Below, piece by piece: positions 17,712-30,138 of a DNA stretch of 63,446 nt; the first letter of the stretch is position 1; the number at the start of each line of letters is the position of its first letter. Made by a program: the position numbers and the translations under genes. The stretch comes from Polyangiaceae bacterium (lineage in GTDB: Bacteria; Myxococcota_A; Polyangia; Polyangiales; Polyangiaceae): assembly GCA_025937895.1 (NCBI GenBank), contig JAICQL010000017.1, forward strand, positions 1-63,446, written 5' to 3'. The notes under the pieces were generated by a model. It was not told the origin of the DNA. It saw only the letters and a program-made list of their open reading frames with translations, and ran no database searches.

Positions 17712-20254
17712 GAACTGCCTGGATAGCCGCCGTGTCACTGAGCGTGGCTGCAGCCTGTGGGGTCGGAAGCCAGGGCTGCAGCGCCGGTCTGCCCGGGCCG
17801 AGCCCGGGCGCGCCGCCTGCGCCGTCGTACGGCTTGCCTCCCGCCCCCCCGCTCCCCAGCACCGCGCCGGGAGAGGAGCTGCTCAGCGAGGCCAGCAACG
17901 CCTCGAGCAGCGCCGTGGATCTCTCCGACTTCGTCCCGCTGCTGTCACAGCCGGAGCTGAGCTCCGCGCGGCAGGCATTCGAGGCAGAGGACTACGCCGC
18001 TTGCGGCGCACTCGTGGAGAAGCACATCCTGGCTCACCCGCCCAGCGTGCTGGATGAGCCGCGCTGGTACTTGCTCCTGGGCAGCCTGCGCGAGAAGTCG
18101 GGTGACTTGCTGGGCGCAACCGGTGCGTACGAGCGCGCCATGAACGCGGCCTGGCCGCTCGCCGACTACGCCGCGCTGGGCCTGGGGCGCTCGCTGCTCT
18201 CGCTGGCCGACTGGGACGGCGCCGAGCGCGCGCTGAGCAGCGTACCGGAGAACGCCGGCACCTACGCCAGCGCGCGCGGGCTGCTGGCAGAGCTGGCCTG
18301 CCGGCGCGAGCAGACGCTGGCCTGTCTGGAGCGGGCGCGCTACTTCCGTGCTCAGCCGCGAAAGCCGCTCAGCTGGAGCACGCAGTCCTTCCGCATCGCC
18401 GAGCTGCTGGTGAGCCAGGTGGCGCCCGTCACCCGCGGCACGGACACCCCCGCTCGCTCAACCCAGCCAGCGGCAGCCGCCCGCCCGCCCGTGAGCAGCG
18501 ACGACGTGCTCGCGGTGTTGGGCTTCGTACGCTCGCTGATCGTCGATGCGCCGCGCACCTCGACCCGCTTCGACGCGGGCTCGCTGGAGCGCCGCCTGCT
18601 CGACGCCTTGCCGGCGGAGCTGCGCGCGCGCGAGCTCAAGCTCAGCCCGAAGCAGCAGCTGGAGCGCGCCGAGGCCTTCGGCAGCGCCGGCCGGCACGAG
18701 GAGGCAAATACCCTGGTGGACGCGCTGCTGGCCTCGCTGGGGCCAGGCGCCTATGGGCCCATCGCCTGCCAGGCGCGCTTGATCCAGGGCAAGGCGCTGC
18801 TCGATGTCAAGCAGCGCACCCGCGCGGAGAGCCGCTTCGCCGACATCATCGATCATTGCAAGAACGACGACCTGCGTGCGCCGGCGCTGTATCTGGCTGG
18901 CAAGTCGGCATACCAGAGCGGTCGTAACAGCGAGGCCGATCGCATCTTTGCACGGCTGGAGCGCGAGGCGCCCAAGCACCGCCTGGCAGACGATGCGCGG
19001 CTGTATCGCGCCCAGGCGCAGCGCGATCTGGCCAATGACGCCAGCTTCGTCGCGCTGCTCGACACCATGGCGCGCGACTATCCCGCCGGTGACATGGTGC
19101 CCGACGGGCTGTTCCTGCTGGCCCTGCACCACATGGAGAAGGCCGACTGGCCCCGTGCCAGGAAGGTGCTGGAGCGCAGCCTGGAGTTCTCGAGCAGCGA
19201 TGGCGCTGCGCGCGGGCCAGAGGCATCGGGGCGGGAGCGCTATTTCCGGGCGCGCGCGCTGATCGAGACGGGCGAGGTGGCGCGTGGCCTGGAGGAGTAC
19301 GAGCGCATCATCGCCGAGCTGCCGCTCTCCTATTACATGCTGCACGCCTACTCGCGCCTGTCCGACGCAGATTCAGCGCGCGCTCAGCGCGCGCTGGAGA
19401 GCTCGCTGCAGGTCGCGGGCGTGCCCCCCTTCCGCATCGAGCACCAGCCCGAGTTCGATTCGCCGGGTTTCCTGCGCGCGCTCGAGCTGTTTCGGCAGAG
19501 CGACATCGACGGCGCCCGGCGCGAGCTGGACCTGTTGAACGTGCTGGAGCAGGGTACGTCGCCTTCGGTGCTGTGGGGCGTGGCGCTGCTCTACGCGCGC
19601 GCGGGCTCCGCGCGCCTCTCGCACGCCTTGTCACGCTGGCAGCTGCGCGACTGGCTGCAGCGCTGGCCCGTTGGTCCCTGGAAGCAAGCCTGGGAGCTGG
19701 CCTTCCCGCGCCCTCACCTGGAGGCGGTGACCGAGCAGGCAGCCCGCGAGGGGGTGGATCCGGCGCTGGCCTACGCCGTGATGCGTGAAGAATCCGCGTT
19801 TGACCCCGACGCGGTCAGCCCCGCCCATGCCTATGGCTTGATGCAACTCATCAGCCCCACGGCGCGCCGCTTCGGCAAGGAGCTAGGCTTGCCTTACGAC
19901 CGGCGCGCGCTCACCACGCCTGCGGTGAACATCGCGCTCGGCATCCGGGTGCTGTCCAGCTATCGCTCGTATTTCCCGGGTGATCCGCTGCTGGTCATCC
20001 CCGGTTACAACGCCGGGCCGGGCAGGCCGATGCGCTGGGCAAAGGACTGGCCCAGCGTGGACTTTGATCTGTGGGTGGAGCTGATCCCGTTCCGTGAGAC
20101 ACGGCGCTACACCAAGAAGGTGCTGGCCAGCCGCGGCGCGTACTCCTTCCTGTACTATCGCGACGGCGAGATCACGCCTGCCAATGACCCGCTCCGGCTA
20201 CCACGCCGGCTGAGCGCCAGCAGCGCCAGCGCCGGCTCTGCAGCTGCGGAGTGA
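17708..20254 (+). CDS. slt: Soluble lytic murein transglycosylase (Slt family), predicted lipoprotein
   Basis: The enzyme cleaves the MurNAc-GlcNAc bond of peptidoglycan in the periplasm, forming anhydro-muropeptides. The GTG at 17708 overlaps the upstream stop and gives a signal peptide with lipobox-like VAAAC near residue 17. A Pro-rich linker follows, then ~500 residues of TPR-like helical repeats (tol-pal YbgF/Slt superhelix style). The C-terminal SLT domain is at ~685-830: YAVMREESAFDPDAVSP carries the catalytic Glu, then HAYGLMQLISPTARRFG, NIALGIRVLSSY and IPGYNAGPGRPMRW. At 848 residues it is longer than E. coli Slt70, mainly from the linker. The family call is firm; the membrane anchoring is prediction. 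Confidence 0.9.
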   Translation: MRTAWIAAVSLSVAAACGVGSQGCSAGLPGPSPGAPPAPSYGLPPAPPLPSTAPGEELLSEASNASSSAVDLSDFVPLLSQPELSSARQAFEAEDYAACGALVEKHILAHPPSVLDEPRWYLLLGSLREKSGDLLGATGAYERAMNAAWPLADYAALGLGRSLLSLADWDGAERALSSVPENAGTYASARGLLAELACRREQTLACLERARYFRAQPRKPLSWSTQSFRIAELLVSQVAPVTRGTDTPARSTQPAAAARPPVSSDDVLAVLGFVRSLIVDAPRTSTRFDAGSLERRLLDALPAELRARELKLSPKQQLERAEAFGSAGRHEEANTLVDALLASLGPGAYGPIACQARLIQGKALLDVKQRTRAESRFADIIDHCKNDDLRAPALYLAGKSAYQSGRNSEADRIFARLEREAPKHRLADDARLYRAQAQRDLANDASFVALLDTMARDYPAGDMVPDGLFLLALHHMEKADWPRARKVLERSLEFSSSDGAARGPEASGRERYFRARALIETGEVARGLEEYERIIAELPLSYYMLHAYSRLSDADSARAQRALESSLQVAGVPPFRIEHQPEFDSPGFLRALELFRQSDIDGARRELDLLNVLEQGTSPSVLWGVALLYARAGSARLSHALSRWQLRDWLQRWPVGPWKQAWELAFPRPHLEAVTEQAAREGVDPALAYAVMREESAFDPDAVSPAHAYGLMQLISPTARRFGKELGLPYDRRALTTPAVNIALGIRVLSSYRSYFPGDPLLVIPGYNAGPGRPMRWAKDWPSVDFDLWVELIPFRETRRYTKKVLASRGAYSFLYYRDGEITPANDPLRLPRRLSASSASAGSAAAE

Positions 20255-20394
20255 CGCCGGAGTAACGGCGGAAGTGAGCCGCCCGGGCAGCACGCGCCGG
20301 GCTGTCGGATTCGCGAGCGCGGAGCGGCCGCAGTGAAAGCGGTTGTCAGCTTCGGGCGTTTTGCGGATAGTGCCCCGCCGAGGCTCGTGCCGGC

Positions 20395-21597
20395 ATGTCG
20401 CAAGAGACGCAGGACTGGCTTCTCGAGCATCTGCCGCCCAGCTTGCGCGCCATCGGGCCGCAGCACCTCCACTGGTGGCAGTGGCTGGGCTTGCCCGTGC
20501 TGGCCCTGTGCGCAGCGGCGCTGGCCATTCCGCTGAGCCGGCTCAGCCGGGCGCTGCTCGCGCGCCTGCTGCACCGAGGGCAGGCGCCGGGGCTCGACCG
20601 GCGACTGCAGCAGGTGAGCGGCCCGCTGCTCCTGGGCTGGGCCACGCTGCTCTTCGCGCTCGCGCTGCGCTGGCTCCGCCTGCACGAGTCGGCGTCCGCC
20701 GCCGTCTACGTGGGCATTCGTGCCGCTGGCCTGCTGGCGTTCTACTGGGCGCTGTCGCGCGGCATCGACGTACTGCGCGAGCTGCTGGGTAACTCCGGGT
20801 GGGGCAGGGCGCCGTCGATCCGCGCGCTGCTTCCGCTGGGCGCAAGGGTGGGCAAGGTCTTCATCATCGTGCTCGCGGTGGTGGCCTTTCTATCGGAGTT
20901 GGGCTACGCCGTGACCAGCCTGATCGCAGGGCTCGGTATCGGAGGGGTGGCGGTGGCGCTCGGCGCGCAAAAGACGCTGGAGAACCTGTTCGGCGCGTTT
21001 TCCATTGGCGCCGATCAACCCTTCATCCAGGGGGACGCGGTGCGCATCGGGGATGTCGCCGGCACGGTCGAGGCGGTCGGGCTGCGCTCCACGCGCATTC
21101 GCACGCAGGAGCGCACCTTGGTCACCATCCCCAACGGCAAGCTCGCCGATCAGCAGATCGAGTCCTTCGCTGCGCGCGACCGGCTGCTCCTGAAGACTTC
21201 GCTGCAGCTGGTCTACGGCACCAGCGCCGCGCAGCTGCGGGCCATCCTGCGGGGTGTGGAGGCCGCCTTGCGCGAGCAGCCCGAGCTGTTCTCCGAGGGC
21301 GTGACCGTACGCTTCGTGGGCTGGAGTGAGTCCAGTCTCGACGTCGAGGTGAGCGCCTGGTTCGCCACCACCGACTGGCAGGAGTTCATGGTCATCCGGC
21401 AGGAGCTGTTGCTGCAGTTCATGGAGATCGTCGAGCGCGAGGGCAGCGCGTTTGCGTTTCCCACCCGCACTGTCCATCTCCAGCACGCGCATCTCCAGCA
21501 CGCGCAGCTCCAGCAGGCCCATTCCCGGCAGCCGTCGGCCCCCCAGGCGCAGCCCGCCGCAGATTCGCCCAACTCTCAACCCGCAGGAGACACATGA
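20395..21597 (+). CDS. mscS: Small-conductance mechanosensitive channel, MscS family
   Basis: The channel relieves osmotic downshock. The 400-residue protein has N-terminal membrane segments ([59 protein letters not shown]). These are followed by the pore-lining TM3 and gate region, [20 protein letters not shown], then [20 protein letters not shown] and the cytoplasmic beta domain ([18 protein letters not shown]). The extra C-terminal ~40 residues are Gln/His/Pro-rich with three pentapeptide repeats ([15 protein letters not shown]). The stop overlaps the mscL start (ATGA). The ATG at 20395 has no strong ribosome-binding site. Confidence 0.94.
   Translation: MSQETQDWLLEHLPPSLRAIGPQHLHWWQWLGLPVLALCAAALAIPLSRLSRALLARLLHRGQAPGLDRRLQQVSGPLLLGWATLLFALALRWLRLHESASAAVYVGIRAAGLLAFYWALSRGIDVLRELLGNSGWGRAPSIRALLPLGARVGKVFIIVLAVVAFLSELGYAVTSLIAGLGIGGVAVALGAQKTLENLFGAFSIGADQPFIQGDAVRIGDVAGTVEAVGLRSTRIRTQERTLVTIPNGKLADQQIESFAARDRLLLKTSLQLVYGTSAAQLRAILRGVEAALREQPELFSEGVTVRFVGWSESSLDVEVSAWFATTDWQEFMVIRQELLLQFMEIVEREGSAFAFPTRTVHLQHAHLQHAQLQQAHSRQPSAPQAQPAADSPNSQPAGDT
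21475..21519 (+). repeat. 15-bp tandem repeat, 3 copies, in the mscS tail
   Basis: Units CATCTCCAGCACGCG at 21475-21489 and 21490-21504 and a diverged copy at 21505-21519 encode His-Leu-Gln-His-Ala-type pentapeptides in the C-terminal tail of MscS. The repeat is in frame. Confidence 0.85.
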
Positions 21598-22013
21598 AGG
21601 CACTGGCAGAATTCAAAGCGTTCGCCATGAAGGGCAACGTCGTGGACATGGCCGTCGGCGTGGTCATCGGTGCAGCGTTTGGCAAGATAGTGAGCTCGCT
21701 GGTGGCGGACATCCTGACCCCGGTGCTCGGCTTGCTCGTGGGCGGGGTCAACTTCACCAACCTCAAGGTCACGCTGCGCGATGCCGTGGCGGACAAGCCT
21801 CCCGTCACCTGGAACTACGGCTCCTTCATCCAGACGATCTTCGACTTCCTGATCATCGCCTGGGCCATCTTCATGCTGGTCAAGCTGGTGAACAGGCTGC
21901 AGCGGCAGGCTCCTCCCCCGCCTGCCGCCCCGCCGCCGCCCGCGGCGGAAGTCGTGCTCCTGACCGAGATCCGCGACGCGCTCAAGGCGCAGAACGCCAA
22001 GACCAGCGTCTGA
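21594..22013 (+). CDS. mscL: Large-conductance mechanosensitive channel MscL
   Basis: The 139-residue channel opens at near-lytic membrane tension. It has the conserved N-terminal amphipathic helix and TM1 ([40 protein letters not shown]), a periplasmic loop, TM2 ([20 protein letters not shown]) and a cytoplasmic helix after a Pro-rich linker. The ATG overlaps the mscS stop, giving a translationally coupled pair. The genes for the two channels are usually unlinked, so this pairing suggests joint response to osmotic stress. The gene converges on carB. Confidence 0.96.
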   Translation: MKALAEFKAFAMKGNVVDMAVGVVIGAAFGKIVSSLVADILTPVLGLLVGGVNFTNLKVTLRDAVADKPPVTWNYGSFIQTIFDFLIIAWAIFMLVKLVNRLQRQAPPPPAAPPPPAAEVVLLTEIRDALKAQNAKTSV

Positions 22014-22121
22014 GGCGGCCAGCGCTCGGGCAGGGCAGGGCCGGAGCAGCTCGCTCACCGAGTTGCTCGCCAGGCATTTGCCAGCGCCGCGGCGATTCCG
22101 ACCGCGGCGCCGGCGCGGCCG

Positions 22122-25511
<3,390 letters not shown>

Positions 25512-25607
25512 GGCGGTGCCCGTCTACCACCGCTGGGCCGGCCCGCGGCAGGAAAATTCCCTCGCCCGGCACGTACGTCGCTCCGCAGCGGAGCAACGTG
25601 ACGGCTC

Positions 25608-26798
25608 TCAGCGCGAGGCGACGGCACCGGTCGGCGGGCGAGCCGGCGGCAGCCGGCGCGGCGGCACTGGCGTGGGCTCGGCCGGGCCCGCCGGGCCCTC
25701 ACGCGGGATCAGGTACGTCTTGTCCGCGCGCAGCGCCTTCGTCTTCAGGCCGTTCGCCTGCATCAGCGCGGTCACCGTGGTGCGGTAGCGCTTGGCCAGA
25801 CCGAGCAGGGTGTCGCCCCTCTTGGCCTTGTACGGCACGTGGTACTTGCTGGGCAGGAGCTTGCGCTGGGCCAGCAGGGCCGGGTACGCGCGGCGCGCGG
25901 TCTCCTCGGCGATCGGGTTGTAAAACCGGATGTGCAGGTGCGTAGCGTGCCCGGGCTCGTGCAGGATGATGGGGGGCTGGTTCTTGGAGCCGTGAAACAC
26001 GCTCTCCAGCCACTGCTCATCCTCACCGATGGACTCGGCGTACGAGCGCAGCCAGCTCTGCACGCGCCGATCGATAAAGATGTAGTGCACGTCGGTCTGG
26101 GTGATCAGCGCCCGGATGAACGCCCAGGTCCGGCGCTTGTCCAGGTTGGCGGGCGTGACGCGCGCGTACCAGCTCGGCGTATGCGTGTAGAAGTAACTGA
26201 TATCTACGTCGCGGCCCGCCTGATGGCTGATGTGCGGTCGCAGGTAACCGCCGCGCTGCGCGCTGATATCACCGATGAAGAGCGGATGAGTGTCGGGGAA
26301 CTGCTCGTGCACCGCGTGGATGGCCGTGACCAGGTAGCGGATGGTCTCGGCGGTGCCCCAGTTGTTGACCAGGTCCACCATCTTCCAGCGATCGTCCTCG
26401 GGCATGCGGACGGCGTTGAGCAGGCCGCCGCGCGTGGCGCTGCCAAAGCTCATCGAGCCCAGGCTCGCCAGATCCGTGCGCACCAGCCGCGCGATCTCAT
26501 CCGCGCCCTTGCCCCGCAGCGAAGGCGGCTTCACCTCCGGCGGCACTGCGCGCTTGCCCGGTGGCGTGCTGGCCACCTCGCTGGCAGCGGGGTTGGGGCG
26601 CCGCAGGCAGCCCTTCAAGCTGCAGCCCTGACCCACGTCCGCAGCCTCGGAGCGCACCGGCACACTGTCGGCCACGACCGGCTGCGCTGCTCCGGGATGC
26701 TGCACCGCCTCCTGCGCAAAGAAGGCAGGCCCGCACGCCCAGGTACCGCAAGCGAACACCGCCCCGAGCCAGCGCAGCACGTTGCCGCCGCGCCTCAC
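25608..26798 (-). CDS. mepA: Penicillin-insensitive murein endopeptidase (MepA family) with C-terminal LysM domain
   Basis: MepA-type (peptidase M74) zinc enzymes cut the D-Ala-mDAP cross-links of peptidoglycan. I chose GTG 26798 because GGAGAGGGA lies just upstream and it starts a lipoprotein-like signal (LRWLGAVFACGTWACG); the frame opens at 26936. The catalytic domain (~residues 115-320) shows RGGYLRPHISHQAGRDVDIS and GHATHLHIRFYNP, with the His/Asp and His-x-His zinc ligands. A LysM peptidoglycan-binding module occupies ~residues 335-380 (YKAKRGDTLLGLAKRYRTTV, LMQANGL). E. coli MepA has no LysM, so this is a lineage-specific fusion. The start and anchoring are less certain than the family. 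Confidence 0.9.
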   Translation of the reverse strand: MRRGGNVLRWLGAVFACGTWACGPAFFAQEAVQHPGAAQPVVADSVPVRSEAADVGQGCSLKGCLRRPNPAASEVASTPPGKRAVPPEVKPPSLRGKGADEIARLVRTDLASLGSMSFGSATRGGLLNAVRMPEDDRWKMVDLVNNWGTAETIRYLVTAIHAVHEQFPDTHPLFIGDISAQRGGYLRPHISHQAGRDVDISYFYTHTPSWYARVTPANLDKRRTWAFIRALITQTDVHYIFIDRRVQSWLRSYAESIGEDEQWLESVFHGSKNQPPIILHEPGHATHLHIRFYNPIAEETARRAYPALLAQRKLLPSKYHVPYKAKRGDTLLGLAKRYRTTVTALMQANGLKTKALRADKTYLIPREGPAGPAEPTPVPPRRLPPARPPTGAVASR

Positions 26799-27478
26799 GG
26801 GCTCCCTCTCCAGCGACCTACCCGCCCGTCTGCTGCCGAGCCAACCGGGCCGTGTACCGCCGGGGGCAGCAGAACAAACGGCGGGCGTCTCTTCAGGAGG
26901 GGTCGTCGAGCCAAACGGAACAGGATGAGACGGCATTCCAGCGACGGGGGAGCAAGCGGTCTATCACTTCAGGACGGCTCGCCGCCTGGTTGGCGAAGAC
27001 ACCCCTGACACAAAAAGAACACCAGGAGTTGGCGGAGAACGGGGGAGCCGATCGGACCCCACCGCCGCCAAACTCGGACAGTGTGGCCAGACCGGCGCAC
27101 GCTAACAGCTTTTGTACGCCAACCCCAACAACCTTCTCGGCTGCCGATATGCAAAAAGTTGTGGAGGTTCACGGCCTCTGAGCCAGTTTCGAGGAACCCT
27201 GATTACCCCGAGGTTGCGCGGGCAGACTCGGGCGGGTCTGCAAAGCGACCCAGCTTGACTCATGAATCGCCGAAAAGCTCCGCGCCACTCTGCAACGCTG
27301 ACCGTTGCCGAACGGGGCCGAAGTGTTCTGGAGCGAGGAGAAGTACGCGGCAGCCTTGCTTTTTCCTCATGAGCCGTCACATCCTTTGAGGCGTATCTAC
27401 CGGCCGGGCGCAGTTAGCGGGCCTGCGACCACCGTGCCTGCTTGCTCGTACCCGTTACCCGCCGCCGGGTATCCAGCG
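26799..27478. other. ~680-bp intergenic region without a recognisable gene
   Basis: This DNA lies between divergent mepA and the rightward repeat-linker gene. It is less GC-rich than its surroundings in patches (27000-27200). No open frame in it resembles a protein, no tRNA-like T-loop/acceptor pair was found, and no clear terminator or riboswitch is visible. It presumably contains promoters for both flanking genes. A small RNA cannot be excluded by eye. Confidence 0.5.
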
Positions 27479-29398
27479 ATGACTCGAGACCTGAAGACCC
27501 CGCCGCCTGCAGCCCCGAGCCCCTCGGCGGCCGCCAAGCGCTATCTGTCACAGCTGATGGATCATGCCTTCCGGGAGGGCTGGCGGACCCCGGACGATTT
27601 CGTGCGCTATTTCCCGGCGCACACCATCATGGCGGCGCTCAAGGGCGCGCCGGAGCTGCGGGTCAAGCTGCTGGCCGCCGCCACCGGCATCTATGAGGAG
27701 ATCCTGCGCCGCAAGACACCGGCGCTGGCCGCGGAGGATCTGCGCATCGCGCTGGAAGAGGGCACCACCAACAGCCTGCAGCTGCTGGGCGTCTTCACGC
27801 CCGAAGATCGGGTGCGCTATCTGGATCCGCATCGCATCTGGGAGTTCCTGGCGGAGGATCAGTTCTGGCAGCTCGACGCCGAGGCGGGAGAGGAGCAGCG
27901 GAGGGGCTCGGCCGAGCGTATGACCTTCACGCTCACCCAGGCGCTGACGGAGCGCCTGCTGACCCTGCGCGACATCCTGGACGGCATCACCTGCGACGCG
28001 GTCGCCGATTCGCTCGCCCCGCATGAGCTGCGCAGCGTCGTGCGTTTTGCCATGGTCAAGGGTCGGGAGGGCATCGCACTGAGCGAGCGGGTGCTGCTGG
28101 AGGTGCTGCCGCTGGAGAAAATCGTGCGCTCCGTGCCGCTCGATCACATCTGGAAAGAGGTGGTCATCCGCCGTCTGGCCGTGCCTTGCGGTTTCACGGA
28201 TCTGTCCACGGAAGAGCGGCGTAGCAGCCGGGCAGAGCAGCGGCCTGCCAGCGAGCGCTCGCGCAGCTGGCCGAGCCGTGCTTCGGGTCCACCTGCGCTG
28301 CCGCCTGAATATGGTGGGCCCCCGGTCAGCGATCAAATGGTCACCGCGCTGCCCCCCGCCTCGCTGCCTTCGTCCTCCGCGGGCGTACAGGGCGGGTACG
28401 GAGCCGCCGGGTTTGCCGCTGGCGAGCGGGCGGCCAACGATGACGCCCAGACGGCGGCGCCTCCGCCTGTAGCCCGGTTTCAGGAGGCAAGCATGTTGCC
28501 CCCTCCGCCGCCGCAGGGTGAAGGTGGCTTTTCCACGCCGGACTATGCGCTGGGGCCGGAGGAGTTCACCCGCCCCGTGCAGCTGCCTCAGCTGGATGGT
28601 CCCTTCGACAACATGTCGTACGAGGCCATGCCACCTGCGCCGGCGCCACCGTCGCAACCCAGTTCGGTGCGTCCTCCAGCCCCCGCGGGGGACGGAGACG
28701 CGAACGAGCGCCAGCGCCAGCGGGTGATCGAGCACCTGCGCGCCATCGGCCGGCTACCGCCGAACCACCCGTCGCTGCCCACCGCCGTGCTGCGCTCGAT
28801 CGACGCCATGTATGCGCTCTTGCCGAGCGCCACGGACGACATTCAGCGCAAGTCCGTCATCCGCCAGACCTTCGCCAACGAGAACCATCTGCGCTCGGCG
28901 CTGCTCGGCTTGATCGAGCTGATGGACTCCTCGGTGGACACCTCGGATCCGGTGATCCAGGGCGCCAAGATCGAGGCGTTGATCAAGATCTTGCTGTTTG
29001 AGGAGCAGCGGCGAAAGGAGACGGGGCGCTTTCCCACCGGCGGCTACGGTGGCTATGGCTCTGGCTCCGGCGGCCCTGGCTCCGGCGGCCCTGGCTCCGG
29101 AGGCTCTGGCTCCGGCGGCCCTGGCTCCGGCGGCCCTGGCTCGAGCCGCTCACCCCTCGGCTTCGCTCCCGCGAGCTATCCGCCGGGCAGCATTCCCCCG
29201 CCGAATTTGCCGGACGAGTACCCCAACCCCGACGGGTTCTATCCGTCCCCTCCGTCATCGCAGCCAGCAGCCATGTTGGGCGCCGTGCCGGGCTATGCAG
29301 CACCCGCCCCGCCACTCCCCAATTTGCCTGCGGAGCCGTCTTCCTCGCGCCGCCGCACCGTCCCGCCGCCGCTGCCACCGTCGTACCCGCGCGGTTGA
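27479..29398 (+). CDS. Uncharacterised protein with helical N-terminal domain and repetitive Pro/Gly linkers
   Basis: No family is recognised with confidence. The ATG at 27479 (MTRDLKTPPPAAPSP) is the most plausible start; the frame opens 174 bases earlier. Residues ~20-245 form a well-composed helical domain (LSQLMDHAFREGWRTPDDFV; TERLLTLRDILDGITCDAVA). A ~190-residue Pro/Ser linker follows, then a second folded ~120-residue helical segment (RVIEHLRAIGRLPPNHPSLP; SVIRQTFANENHLRSALLGL), then a Gly/Ser/Pro tail with five GSGGP repeats. There is no signal peptide or membrane helix, so it is probably cytoplasmic. The alternation of folded and flexible parts suggests a scaffold. It is flanked by two gene-free stretches and is likely monocistronic. 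Confidence 0.7.
   Translation: MTRDLKTPPPAAPSPSAAAKRYLSQLMDHAFREGWRTPDDFVRYFPAHTIMAALKGAPELRVKLLAAATGIYEEILRRKTPALAAEDLRIALEEGTTNSLQLLGVFTPEDRVRYLDPHRIWEFLAEDQFWQLDAEAGEEQRRGSAERMTFTLTQALTERLLTLRDILDGITCDAVADSLAPHELRSVVRFAMVKGREGIALSERVLLEVLPLEKIVRSVPLDHIWKEVVIRRLAVPCGFTDLSTEERRSSRAEQRPASERSRSWPSRASGPPALPPEYGGPPVSDQMVTALPPASLPSSSAGVQGGYGAAGFAAGERAANDDAQTAAPPPVARFQEASMLPPPPPQGEGGFSTPDYALGPEEFTRPVQLPQLDGPFDNMSYEAMPPAPAPPSQPSSVRPPAPAGDGDANERQRQRVIEHLRAIGRLPPNHPSLPTAVLRSIDAMYALLPSATDDIQRKSVIRQTFANENHLRSALLGLIELMDSSVDTSDPVIQGAKIEALIKILLFEEQRRKETGRFPTGGYGGYGSGSGGPGSGGPGSGGSGSGGPGSGGPGSSRSPLGFAPASYPPGSIPPPNLPDEYPNPDGFYPSPPSSQPAAMLGAVPGYAAPAPPLPNLPAEPSSSRRRTVPPPLPPSYPRG
29063..29137 (+). repeat. 15-bp tandem repeat, 5 copies, encoding GSGGP
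   Basis: Five consecutive 15-base units (consensus GGCTCCGGCGGCCCT) occupy 29063-29137; the third differs at two positions. They encode Gly-Ser-Gly-Gly-Pro/Ser in the C-terminal tail of the uncharacterised protein. Confidence 0.92.
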
Positions 29399-30138
29399 CG
29401 CAGCTGATTGACTCGCCCCTTTGATGGGGCTGGGTCAATGGAGTTGGGTGTTGATGGGGCCCGGCTAATGCGGCCGGCCGCGATGCGCCGGAACTCGCCG
29501 TTTCGAAAGAGAACGGTCTGACGGAGCGCAGCGCCTGAGGGGGCGCGCCGCCAATGACAGACATGCGCGCAATGTTCGCGGAAGGCTGACCCACCAGCTT
29601 GCTGCATGGCGTGTGAAGCAGTGTGGAGCTTGGTGCAGGCATCACGAAACAGGGTTAAAAACTCTGTTGGCGATAGAAAACGCGCCGCGGGGTGAGCGCG
29701 CGACCGCTGCGCGGCAGGCGCGCTCCGAGCTCCCGTACTAGAGTGACGACAAATTGTGCACACCCGCGGCCGAGGCCAAAATCGAGGCAGTTCGGCGCAT
29801 TTTCGAGGTGCGTGCCGTGCCTGCGCGAGAGGCGTGTTTCACGTCTCACACGTCACGCCGGGTGCACACGCCCCGCGCGTGCGCTCGCCATGGTTGCAAC
29901 CGCAGCTCAAAATCATACTTCGTTGACGGGATCAGAAGACTGTGAAAGATACCCCCCGCGCCAAAGTTGCTGGGATCGCTCCCCCGGCGCGGGCAGCTCT
30001 GCAGTTTAGCCGCCTTCCTGCTAGTCATAGCCCGGCGTTCGTTGGCTCCGCAGTTGGCAGGCCGGCAACGGGCCGGTGGGCACTGGGCAAGGTGGCATTG
30101 CGCAGCCTGGCAGGGATGCGACACCTCGTAAGGAAATG
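29399..30138. other. ~740-bp intergenic region without a recognisable gene
   Basis: No convincing protein, tRNA or mobile element is present. A short hairpin (CGCCCC-TTTGAT-GGGGCTG near 29416) lacks a T run, so its terminator role is doubtful. AT-richer patches at 29640-29680 and 29900-29950 could hold promoters for the lipoprotein gene at 30139; a TTGACG at 29923 lacks a good -10 partner. An AAGGA ribosome-binding site is seen just before 30139. Confidence 0.5.

Noticed and set aside
29923..29951. Sigma70-like promoter (TTGACG with AAGATA 17 bases later)
   Set aside because: The -10 element matches poorly and the site is ~190 bases from the gene; not defensible by eye.
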